64,000 nt of DNA from Comamonadaceae bacterium G21597-S1 (GTDB lineage Bacteria > Pseudomonadota > Gammaproteobacteria > Burkholderiales > Burkholderiaceae_C). The stretch lies in contig JAPWHR010000008.1 of NCBI GenBank assembly GCA_027214345.1, positions 244,416 through 308,415 of the forward strand, given 5' to 3'. The position numbers and the translations under genes are program-made. The first letter of the stretch is position 1. Each line of letters starts with the position of its first letter. This document shows, in pieces, positions 1 through 7,310 of the stretch. The notes below the pieces were generated by a model that did not search any database, was not told where the DNA came from, and saw only the letters and a program-made list of their open reading frames with translations.

Positions 1-1
1 C

Positions 2-775
2 ATGAACAGCACTGCAACGTCCCGGTCCCTGCGCGAACGCCTGCGCATCAGCGGGCCGGACTACCGGCTGCGGTTGGCCGATGGCGCATGCGACCTGCGC
101 GCGGCCCAGATGTTGCGGTTCTTCGTGTTCAACGTCGAGATGCGCGAGGGCCTGGCGCAGTCGTTCGCGACCTGCCTGGATGCCGACGACTTCGACGCCG
201 CCTGCGATCACCTGCTGGTCGAAGACGCGCGCAGCGGCGAGGTGGTGGGCACCTACCGGCTGCAGACCGGGCTGCGTGCCCGCGAGCACCTGGGCTACTA
301 CAGCGCGCGGGAGTTCGATTTCCAGCCGTTCGAGCCCCATCGGGACCACATGCTCGAACTGGGCCGCGCCTGCATTCATCGCGATCACCGCTCCTTTTCC
401 GTGCTCAGTCTGTTGTGGCGCGGCATTGCGGACTATGCGCAGCAGCACCAGGTACGCTACCTCATCGGCTGCAGTTCGCTGACCAGCCAGGACGGCGCCA
501 TCGGCGCGGCCACCTGGCAACGCCTGTTGCCGCACCTGGCTCCGCCGGCCTGGCGCACCACGCCGATGCCGGGCTTCGCATGCCCGCTGGACACCGTGGC
601 CGCGGATGCGCCCAAGACGCCGAAACTGCTGGCAGCCTACCTGAGCCTGGGCGCGATGATGTGCAGCGCACCGGCGATCGACCGGGATTTCGGCACCATC
701 GACTTCCTCACGCTGGTCGACCTCGCCTCGCCGACTCAGAAACGCCGGCTGGCGCGTTTCGGCATCCCGCTCTGA
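2..775 (+). CDS. GNAT-fold acyltransferase (OlsB/hemolysin-like)
   Basis: A 257-residue protein that resembles the GNAT-fold acyltransferases grouped with OlsB, which transfer an acyl chain from acyl-ACP to an amino group such as that of ornithine. Visible family traits are an early RFFVFNVEMREG segment, an HMLELGRACIH core strand and YLIGCSSL before the C-terminal part. It should be cytoplasmic or membrane-associated. The ATG lies at base 2, so the ribosome binding site is outside the window and a longer N-terminus cannot be excluded. It converges on the ATP-grasp gene with a 60-base gap and no clear terminator. The substrate is unknown. Confidence 0.7.
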   Translation: MNSTATSRSLRERLRISGPDYRLRLADGACDLRAAQMLRFFVFNVEMREGLAQSFATCLDADDFDAACDHLLVEDARSGEVVGTYRLQTGLRAREHLGYYSAREFDFQPFEPHRDHMLELGRACIHRDHRSFSVLSLLWRGIADYAQQHQVRYLIGCSSLTSQDGAIGAATWQRLLPHLAPPAWRTTPMPGFACPLDTVAADAPKTPKLLAAYLSLGAMMCSAPAIDRDFGTIDFLTLVDLASPTQKRRLARFGIPL

Positions 776-835
776 GCCTGGGCCGGCCCGGGCACTGCCC
801 GCACCGTCCATGGACGACGCCGGGCAAGCCGGTGA

Positions 836-1984
836 TCAGTCCGTCGCCGGGTACAGCGGGGTCAATTCCTTCTCCCGACGGTGCCAGCGCAGGAACTCGC
901 GCAGCGACAAGGGCCGAAAGCCGCGATCGCGGTTGGCGCGACCGATCTGGAACAACAGCCGGTATTGCCGCATCAGGTCGGCCCAGGCCTGCAGCAAGGT
1001 GGTGCGACGGTCCCAGATATGTGTGCTTTCGGCGCCGGCGCCATTGGCCTCGACGATGGTGAAGGCCTGGCCCTCGCGGACCTGGGCGAAATCGGCAAAA
1101 CGGATGTCGAAGCGCCCGAAATAGAACTCGGGCAACCGCTGCGCGATGGCATCGAATCGCGCCTCCATGGCCGCGGTCACGAGGTCATTGCCGTTGCGAA
1201 AAATCGCGCCGCGGCTGTGGCTGCCGGCGAATGCCAGCCGGATCGGCTGTCCGGGCGCAGGCACCTCCTCGAGTCGCGCCGCGTGCCGGCGCAGGTACAG
1301 GTGCGGCAATCGGCCGGCGCGCGGGTCGTCCAGGATGAGTTCACGCAGGGTCCGCCGCCCGTCGCCATAGACGTGCGGAAAATACTTGAGGGTCACCGAA
1401 ATGATGCGTCCCTTGTCCTGCCCCGGGCGGCGGCAGTAGAAGATGCCGGCCTCGCCTTCGTACGGCACATAGGCCTGCAGCAGCAGCCGCGCGCCGCGCG
1501 GAAACGCGGCCAGATACCGGCGCAACTTGTCGACGCTGCGCACCAGCTGCACGCCCGCGCCGCGACAACCCAGGTCGGGCTTGGCCACCACCGGCAGTCC
1601 GAGGCCGGCGGCCTTCAGCCGGAGCAGTGCCCGTGCCAGTTCCGCATCCAGATCGTCGCCAGCGGCGGCGTCGGCCGGCGCCCGGTCGACGATGATGAAT
1701 GGCGCCACCCACTCCGGCGTGTGTTGCATGGCCAGTTGCAGGATCTCGGCCTTGGATTCGCCGACGAAGCCGCCGCCGGGAAACGAGGGGTTGGCCACCG
1801 TGGGCAGCAAAATGCCACGGTAGCGCAGCATCAGCCACAGTACATACACCACGACCGGCGGATAAAAGGCCCACATCGGCCAGAATTCGAAAAAGCTCAG
1901 CGGCCGGCCGGATTCGTCCAGCGGCGGCATGCCCTGGTGCGGGGTCTGACCGGTACCGGCGCCATACTCGAGCGACGCGCTCAC
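836..1984 (-). CDS. ATP-grasp ligase-like protein with an N-terminal membrane segment
   Basis: An ATP-grasp family protein of about 382 residues, related to D-alanine-D-alanine-ligase-type carboxylate-amine ligases. A hydrophobic stretch near residues 40-60 suggests membrane anchoring. The ATP-binding core is seen as VVAKPDLGCRGAGVQL, then LLLQAYVPYEGEAG and the metal-binding strand FTIVEANGAGAESTH. The chosen start is GTG at 1984, preceded by GGAGG at 8 bases. A GTG five codons upstream (1999) is also open but has a poorer ribosome site. The start region belongs to a 62-bp tandem duplication. The substrates are unknown. DedA lies just upstream on the same strand. Confidence 0.75.
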   Translation of the reverse strand: MSASLEYGAGTGQTPHQGMPPLDESGRPLSFFEFWPMWAFYPPVVVYVLWLMLRYRGILLPTVANPSFPGGGFVGESKAEILQLAMQHTPEWVAPFIIVDRAPADAAAGDDLDAELARALLRLKAAGLGLPVVAKPDLGCRGAGVQLVRSVDKLRRYLAAFPRGARLLLQAYVPYEGEAGIFYCRRPGQDKGRIISVTLKYFPHVYGDGRRTLRELILDDPRAGRLPHLYLRRHAARLEEVPAPGQPIRLAFAGSHSRGAIFRNGNDLVTAAMEARFDAIAQRLPEFYFGRFDIRFADFAQVREGQAFTIVEANGAGAESTHIWDRRTTLLQAWADLMRQYRLLFQIGRANRDRGFRPLSLREFLRWHRREKELTPLYPATD

Positions 1985-2108
1985 TGGACGCCCCTCCACC
2001 CCCCGCGCTGCGGGATTCGCGCTTGGGAACGGCCCGGCGCGCTCACTGGACGACCCTCCACCCCCCGCGCTGCGGGATTCGCGCTTGGGAACGGCCCGGC
2101 GCGCTCAC
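1981..2108. repeat. 62-bp tandem duplication with partial third copy
   Basis: Two adjacent 62-bp units (1981-2042 and 2043-2104) differ at a single base, C against A in the tenth to eleventh position. The first few bases of a third unit follow. Each unit carries, on the minus strand, a GGAGGG Shine-Dalgarno followed by GTG, that is, the translation start of the downstream ATP-grasp gene. Each also carries a small CCCGC-GCT-GCGGG hairpin. The unit length is not a multiple of three, so the second GTG is out of frame with the gene. Confidence 0.9.
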
Positions 2109-2175
2109 GCCACCCCCCCGCGGTCCACGACGGTCGCCACGCACACGCTCACGGAACAACACCATCGGCAAAGTC

Positions 2176-2793
2176 TCACGGCACCCCTCCTGTCTCGCGC
2201 GCCACCGGTGCGCGCGGTGCGCGGTTCCAGAACATCAGCACCAGGGCCAGCAACACAATCGGCAATGCCACCGCCAGCGCGGGCGGTATGCCCAGCGCCT
2301 CGCTCAGCGCAGAACCGATCGTGGCGCTGAGCCACATCAGGCCCCCCGTCCACACGAAGACGGCCAGCACGACCCACAGGCAGAAGGGTGCGAACGGCAG
2401 CCGGTAGAAACCGCAGGCGGTGTAGGTGACCAGGCGCAGGCCCGGTACCACCCGCGCCAGCACGATGGCGCCAGCATACCGACGCGCGATCTGCTCGCCC
2501 ATCCAGCGGCCGCGGCCGTCGATCAGGCGCCGGCGCAGGGCGGGCAACCGGTTGGCCGCAACGCCCAGTCCGTACAGGCCCAGGTCGCCCAGTGCAATAC
2601 CGGCGGCCACGGCCAGCACGGCCAGTTCCCAGGACAGCAGGCCCTGTACCGCCAGCACAGCGGCCACCGCGATCGCCAGGTCTTCGAGCACGAAGGTGAT
2701 CAGGATCAGCACGACGCAGATGACCCAGGGCTGGGCCGCCCCACGCACGGCTGCTTCGTACAGTGCCACGCCGTCGTGCCACAGATGCATCAT
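2176..2793 (-). CDS. DedA family membrane protein
   Basis: A 205-residue inner-membrane protein of the DedA/SNARE-associated family. Members act as flippase-like or proton-coupled transporters of undecaprenyl phosphate or phospholipids. Several hydrophobic segments are visible. The conserved features are the EDLAIAVAA region (about residue 37), an internal GIALGDLGLYGLG and the ARVVPGLRLVTYTACGFYR block typical of DedA re-entrant loops. The start is the first of two Mets, preceded by AAGG. It lies upstream of the ATP-grasp gene on the same strand, separated by the tandem repeat. The exact lipid substrate cannot be assigned. Confidence 0.85.
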   Translation of the reverse strand: MMHLWHDGVALYEAAVRGAAQPWVICVVLILITFVLEDLAIAVAAVLAVQGLLSWELAVLAVAAGIALGDLGLYGLGVAANRLPALRRRLIDGRGRWMGEQIARRYAGAIVLARVVPGLRLVTYTACGFYRLPFAPFCLWVVLAVFVWTGGLMWLSATIGSALSEALGIPPALAVALPIVLLALVLMFWNRAPRAPVARETGGVP

Positions 2794-2884
2794 GTCGACC
2801 TTGCCGGGAACGGCGCCGACGCCATGGCGCCACGGGGCAGGTCATCGGCGGCTGCGGCATGCGGGGCCATGGCGCCACACGGCC

Positions 2885-3343
2885 TCACCGGCCCAGCACG
2901 CCCGGCCAGTTGCCGTCGGCCTTGCGGATATGACCGGCGATGTCTTGTTCCCATTTTTTCTGCACACCGGCATCGTAGTTCAAATACAGCTTGCCATCGA
3001 CGATCTTCCACAGCGTCGGGTCCGACGACGCGGTATCGCCCTCGGACACCGCCCAGGCGCAATACCCGCCGTATTGCGGCGCATACCGCTCCGGATCGGC
3101 GATGAAACGATCGCGGTTGGCCTGCGAGGCGAAATGCCATTGCGCGCCCTTGTAGCTGGTCGAGAACCGGCTGTCCCCCTTGACCGGCTTGTTCTCGGTG
3201 AAATAGGCAACCGTGTCGTATCCACCGACGGCCACGTTGCTGAAGAAGCCGGTATAGACCGGATCACTCGCCGCCTGCGCCAGTCCGGCGGGCAGGAACA
3301 TCGACGACAGGCACAGGCCCAACGCCAGCAAAACGGTACGCAT
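2885..3343 (-). CDS. Secreted YHS-domain protein
   Basis: A 152-residue protein with a clear Sec signal peptide (MRTVLLALG to about residue 25, cleavage after AQAA) and a YHS-type domain. The domain begins near VAVGGYDTVAYFTENKPVKG and continues through YGGYCAWAVSEG. YHS domains are small metal-associated modules, and several bacterial versions are periplasmic. Function is otherwise unknown. The start at 3343 is set by a strong GAAGGAGAAAG ribosome site. The open frame extends 45 codons upstream without such a site. No operon partner is obvious. Confidence 0.8.
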   Translation of the reverse strand: MRTVLLALGLCLSSMFLPAGLAQAASDPVYTGFFSNVAVGGYDTVAYFTENKPVKGDSRFSTSYKGAQWHFASQANRDRFIADPERYAPQYGGYCAWAVSEGDTASSDPTLWKIVDGKLYLNYDAGVQKKWEQDIAGHIRKADGNWPGVLGR

Positions 3344-3500
3344 GGTGCTTTCTCCTTCGGTTGGAAGCCGGCCACCCATGACCGGCTGCTGCCCATTGAG
3401 TCGCACCGGCCGCGCAAACCTTACCGTTGCCGACGCCCCCGCACGTGCGCGCATGCGCCACCGGGCGGCCGCGCACATCCGCGGGACCCGGCGCTGGCGG

Positions 3501-4070
3501 TCAATGGCCGCGCACGTCGACCGGTAACTCCGAGCGGGTCAGCTCCGCGTCCCGCAGCGCCAGCAATTGCGCCAGGTCGGACTGCACGTCGTCCTGTTCG
3601 GACGCCTGCCGTGGCTGCGGCTGTGGCTGTGGCTGGGGTTCGGCATCGAGCCAGGCCGACGGTTGCGGCAATTCCGGATACGGGCTGGCCAGGTCGAGCG
3701 GAAAACACCAGACGATGCTGAGCAGCCACTCGCGTGCCTGCGGATCGATGCGTTCGATCTCGCTCATCAGTCGGGTCTGGAACGCCACAGCGTATCGCAG
3801 CAGGCGTTCGTCCCAGTGGCGCACGACCAGGCGCAGATGCAGGAAGGTGCGCCTGCCCTGGGGCTCCACCAGCACCTGCGGCTCGACCCAGGCCTCCGGA
3901 ATGCCGGCCAAGCGCAAGGTGTTGCGGGTGCGCACCCGCAGCAATTCACGCCGGGTCGGCAATTGGGCGGCGAAATCCTGGGCCTGGTGGGCCGAGTCGG
4001 CAAACCCCGGTTCGCTGGTCACGCCGCCGTTCTCCCCAGGGCCTGCGAACAGGCGCTTGATCAATTCCAT
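3501..4070 (-). CDS. Hypothetical protein with Pro-Gln repeat
   Basis: A 189-residue protein not recognised as a named family. It is predicted soluble. The central part (about residues 35-115) is a compact mixed alpha/beta stretch with VEPQVLVEPQGRR and a long helix RYAVAFQTRLMSEIERIDP. It is followed by a low-complexity EPQPQPQPQPRQ linker at about residues 148-158 and a charged C-terminal helix. The start at 4070 is chosen for the GGGAG 6 bases upstream. An in-frame Met seven codons earlier lacks this. It lies directly downstream of the transglutaminase-like gene on the same strand, possibly cotranscribed. Confidence 0.6.
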   Translation of the reverse strand: MELIKRLFAGPGENGGVTSEPGFADSAHQAQDFAAQLPTRRELLRVRTRNTLRLAGIPEAWVEPQVLVEPQGRRTFLHLRLVVRHWDERLLRYAVAFQTRLMSEIERIDPQAREWLLSIVWCFPLDLASPYPELPQPSAWLDAEPQPQPQPQPRQASEQDDVQSDLAQLLALRDAELTRSELPVDVRGH

Positions 4071-4173
4071 GGTCGCTCCCTTCTTCTCCATGTCGGTGGC
4101 TACGGCGCATCGGATTCCGATGACAGGGAACCGATGCGCGACGGGCCCGTCGGACCACGCCCTGCTCGGCCGA

Positions 4174-5070
4174 TCAGGCAATACGTCCCATTTTGCGCCG
4201 AGTCACCTGCACCGTCACGTTCATCTCCTTGTAAGCGTCGGGCTCACCGTACCAAATTCCCGAAATCGGCGCCGCAAATGACGGATCGCGCACCACCGCC
4301 ACCCGGATCAGCTGGCTGCCGCCGATCAGGTTGTTGGTCGGATCGTAGGTGATCCATCCGGCTCCGGGCAGGAACACCTGCAGCCAGGCATGGGTGACGC
4401 CCGAGCCGACCATCGCAACCTCGCCATCGGCGTCCAGCGATTCGTCGTACAGGTAGCCGGACACGAATCGGGCGGCAATGCCCAGGCGGCGCACCGCCTC
4501 CATCATCAACAAGGCATAGTCGCGGCAACTGCCCGAACCCAGCTCCTGGGTCCGCAGCGGCGTCTGCGTTCCCTCCTCGTCGCGCGCGACATAACGCAGG
4601 CTGGAGGCCACGTGCGCATTCATGCGGGCCAGCAGGTCGAAGGTCGGCGAGCGGCCGCTCGCGTCCAGGAACTGGTGTGCCCAGGCGATCAGGCGGCCGT
4701 CGGGATCCTCGGTATGGGGCCGCAGATACGGCGCGAGGTCGATCCACTCCTGCGGCGCATAACTGAACGGCAGCGCCTGCGCCGACACCGCCAGCGGCGG
4801 CGCGGCGTCGCCCGGCACGTGTTCGATCGAGAACGAACACACGATACGCAGTTCACGGGCCGGTTGCTGCGGCTGCACCAGCGCGATCGAATTCGAATAG
4901 ACGTCCTGGATCAGGCGGATCTCGGCCTGCGGGCTCACCTGCAGGTCGGTGGCGAGCACCCGCTGGTCATGGCTGTCGCGCGGCCGGAACATGACACGAT
5001 GCACGCCGAAACGCACGGGTTCCCGGTAGTGGTAGGTCGTCGTGTGGACGATGTCGTGCACGATCGACAT
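4174..5070 (-). CDS. Transglutaminase-like cysteine protease family protein
   Basis: A 298-residue protein with the N-terminal beta domain (HTTTYHYREPVRFGVHRVMFRPRDSHDQRV) and the transglutaminase-like core of the bacterial transglutaminase N / transglut_core family. The catalytic triad is visible: Cys in GSGSCRDYALLM, His in GVTHAWLQVFLPGAGW and Asp in ITYDPTNN. Family members are cytoplasmic and probably hydrolyse or ligate isopeptide or peptide bonds. They often sit in gene pairs with ATP-grasp and alpha-E proteins, which are absent here. The start at 5070 follows GGAGG at 6 bases. The open frame continues 42 codons upstream without a ribosome site. Confidence 0.85.
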   Translation of the reverse strand: MSIVHDIVHTTTYHYREPVRFGVHRVMFRPRDSHDQRVLATDLQVSPQAEIRLIQDVYSNSIALVQPQQPARELRIVCSFSIEHVPGDAAPPLAVSAQALPFSYAPQEWIDLAPYLRPHTEDPDGRLIAWAHQFLDASGRSPTFDLLARMNAHVASSLRYVARDEEGTQTPLRTQELGSGSCRDYALLMMEAVRRLGIAARFVSGYLYDESLDADGEVAMVGSGVTHAWLQVFLPGAGWITYDPTNNLIGGSQLIRVAVVRDPSFAAPISGIWYGEPDAYKEMNVTVQVTRRKMGRIA

Positions 5071-5092
5071 GCCGCCTCCGGATCGGGGTCGT

Positions 5093-5401
5093 TCAGGCCG
5101 GCTGCAGGATGTGGATCGCACGTTGTGCGACCAGTTCGCGCGTGCGCGCGCCATATGCAACCATATGCGGCGCCGCCGCATGCGCCTTGAGTGCATCGAG
5201 GTCGGCCCATTTCTCGATCACCATGAAGCTGTCCGGTCCGCAAGGCGCCTGGAACGCGGGCCCGCCGTCGAGATCGACCGCCGCCCCGTATTCGATGCAG
5301 CCCTCCTCCGCACGCACGGCCGGCACATTGGCGCGAAACGCCTCCAGCAAGGCGGCACGTTGTCCGGGTTTGGCGGTGATGACGGCAATCACGTGAATCA
5401 T
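5093..5401 (-). CDS. Antibiotic biosynthesis monooxygenase (ABM) domain protein
   Basis: A 102-residue single ABM domain. It opens with MIHVIAVITAKPGQRAALLEAF and has the usual GCIEYGAAVD and FMVIEKWADLDALKAHAAAPH strands and helix. Proteins of this size are cofactor-free, usually dimeric, and include quinol monooxygenases such as YgiN, so quinol or phenol oxidation is possible but not proven. It is placed just upstream of the transglutaminase-like gene (23-base gap), so cotranscription is likely. A longer frame reaches 6076, but the family N-terminus fixes the start at 5401. Confidence 0.8.
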   Translation of the reverse strand: MIHVIAVITAKPGQRAALLEAFRANVPAVRAEEGCIEYGAAVDLDGGPAFQAPCGPDSFMVIEKWADLDALKAHAAAPHMVAYGARTRELVAQRAIHILQPA

Positions 5402-5550
5402 GGCGTAGGGCTCCAGGGGGTGGGACAGACAACGCGCGAGCGGATCGTGGCTCGCGCAAGAGGCGGCGCGCCCGGCATGCGAATACCGGACCGGGCGCGG
5501 GCCGCAAGAGAATACCATCGGCGCCCGCTCGCCGACCGGCCTGCCGGGGG

Positions 5551-6060
5551 CTACAGCAGCAGACTGCCGAAGTGGCGGGCAAACGCCTGTGTCGTCGCGG
5601 GGTCCAGCCGCTGGCCGATGAAAACCTCGATACCCCGCAGCAAGGCACGCAACTCTTGCGGATTGCGGCAGCGGTGGATGGCCTCGCAGATCGGTTCGGC
5701 CGGCTCGCCGAGCCGGTTGTGCACGAACCGCGCGACCTCGGCACGGGTCTGCTCGAAGGCTTGCACGCTGGTGGCCGGCCGCTCGGGCTCCTGCGGCATC
5801 GCCGCGGTGAATCCGGGCGCGACCGGCGGCGGCAGCGGCACGCTCTCGCCTTCGGGCCCGACCAGGCCCAGGCCCACCAGGCGCTCGAGCGCCGGTTCGA
5901 GCTCGCCCACGCGCACGAAGGCGCCGAGCTCGTTGATCGTCTTGTGACCATCGACCAGGATCAGCAGACGACGTTCGACCGTCGACAGGCGGCCGCTGCG
6001 GTGGTTGATCTCCTGCCGCCCCGCCTCGGTCTTGGCCAGCCGCGTACCGAGTTCCATCAT
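5551..6060 (-). CDS. Hypothetical protein with winged-helix-like N-terminus
   Basis: A 169-residue soluble protein. Residues 15-70 (RSGRLSTVERRLLILVDGHKTINELGAFVRVGELEPALERLVGLGLV) read like a winged-helix module of the kind found in Betaproteobacterial regulatory proteins. Next is a Pro-rich linker and a helical C-terminal half. There are no catalytic motifs, and the function is not assigned. The start at 6060 is the first of two adjacent Mets after GGAGG. It is divergent from the HDOD gene with 267 bases between, so the two may share regulation. Confidence 0.55.
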   Translation of the reverse strand: MMELGTRLAKTEAGRQEINHRSGRLSTVERRLLILVDGHKTINELGAFVRVGELEPALERLVGLGLVGPEGESVPLPPPVAPGFTAAMPQEPERPATSVQAFEQTRAEVARFVHNRLGEPAEPICEAIHRCRNPQELRALLRGIEVFIGQRLDPATTQAFARHFGSLLL

Positions 6061-6327
6061 GTCGGGCCTCCGGCACGCCCGGGCCGCAACACGCCGCGCC
6101 CGTGGCCGCCGTTGCGCATCCGGCATCGATGATGCAGGCCGGTCATGCGGATGGCTCCCGGATGCCCGGAGTCCCGACGTTCAGAAGGTGGCTGGCAGAT
6201 TGCATGGCGCGTGGCGCTTTCCGTACCAAAGCCGCTATTGTGGCAAGACTGAAGGCGACACGCGAATCGGTCAGAATGACGGACCCGCCGCGCGGCAGCG
6301 GCACACGTGCACCACAGGAGAGCCCCG

Positions 6328-7149
6328 ATGTCCGATATCGCCGATCTGTTCAAATCCATTGCCTTGCCGGTCATGCCGGAAGTGGGAATGGCCCTGATCA
6401 ATACGCTGGACCAGCCCAAGACGTCGTTGGAAAAGATCCAGTCGCTGATTGCGCAGGATCCGACTCTCAGTGCCAAGCTGCTCGCCCTGGCCAACAGCGC
6501 AGCCTTCGGGCTGCCGCGCAGAGTCGACAGTCTCGATCACGCGCTCAAGCTGGTGGGCCTGTCCAGGATCCGGACCCTGGCACTGTCCGCCTGCCTGCAC
6601 AATGCGTTCTCGATGCCCGAGGGTATCGACAGCACCGACTTCTGGCGCTACAGCACCGACTGCGCCGGTTACGCGCAATGGTTCGCCACCGGCGTGGACG
6701 GCAAACACCAGGTCGACGGCAACAGCGCCTGGCTGGTCGGTCTGATGCTGCGCCTGGGTGAACTCATCATCGCCGATGCGCAGCCCGAGTCGGTGGCCAT
6801 CATCGAGAAGCTTCCGTGCGCGCCGGGCGAACGCTGGCAACGCGAGCACGCCTGTGTCGGCTTCGACGAGGCCGAGGTCACGGCCGAGTTGGCACGGCGC
6901 TGGAACTTCCCCTCCGACTACGTCCACGCACTGCTGCTGGCATCGGCCCCGCTGGCCGAAAAGCCGATCACGCCGCTGGCCGCCGTCGTGCACCTGGGCA
7001 GCCTGCTGGCCGACCAGCCGGACGCGACCGCCGATGCGATCGAGACACTGCCGGTGCCACTCATGGATGCAATGGGCTTGAAGTACGGCTGGATGAAGGC
7101 GAACTTTCCCCAGCCGGCCAGCTTCATCAACCTGTCGCAGGCCGGCTGA
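6328..7149 (+). CDS. HDOD domain signalling protein
   Basis: A 273-residue protein consisting almost entirely of an HDOD (HD-related output) domain. It begins LPVMPEVGMALINTL and then has SLIAQDPTLSAKLLALANSAAFGLPRRVDSLDHALKLVGLSRIRTLAL, the classic HDOD helical core. These domains lack the phosphohydrolase metal site of true HD proteins. They act as regulatory modules in stress, virulence and cyclic-di-GMP-linked signalling. The start at 6328 follows AGGAGAG with 5 bases spacing. It is likely its own transcription unit, ending before the glutamate dehydrogenase promoter region. Confidence 0.85.
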   Translation: MSDIADLFKSIALPVMPEVGMALINTLDQPKTSLEKIQSLIAQDPTLSAKLLALANSAAFGLPRRVDSLDHALKLVGLSRIRTLALSACLHNAFSMPEGIDSTDFWRYSTDCAGYAQWFATGVDGKHQVDGNSAWLVGLMLRLGELIIADAQPESVAIIEKLPCAPGERWQREHACVGFDEAEVTAELARRWNFPSDYVHALLLASAPLAEKPITPLAAVVHLGSLLADQPDATADAIETLPVPLMDAMGLKYGWMKANFPQPASFINLSQAG

Positions 7150-7236
7150 GCGCACAGGTCCCGGCCCGCGCCGGGCTCGATGCAACTGCGGCATAAGCCC
7201 ATGCGCCCGGTCCGGATGCCCCCTGCCGGACGGGTA

Positions 7237-7259
7237 CTGCGGCCTAGAATCGGCCGCAG
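7237..7259 (+). promoter_or_regulatory. Inverted repeat enclosing a candidate -10 element
   Basis: Eight-base arms CTGCGGCC (7237-7244) and GGCCGCAG (7252-7259) flank TAGAATC. TAGAAT is a fair -10 hexamer about 60 bases upstream of the glutamate dehydrogenase ATG. An operator over the -10, or a hairpin at the start of the transcript, would both fit. Neither is proven. Confidence 0.35.
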
Positions 7260-7310
7260 GCTGCCGCGGCCTGCCTGTTGCAGGTCGCGGGATGGCCGAT
7301 CGGAGCTGAC

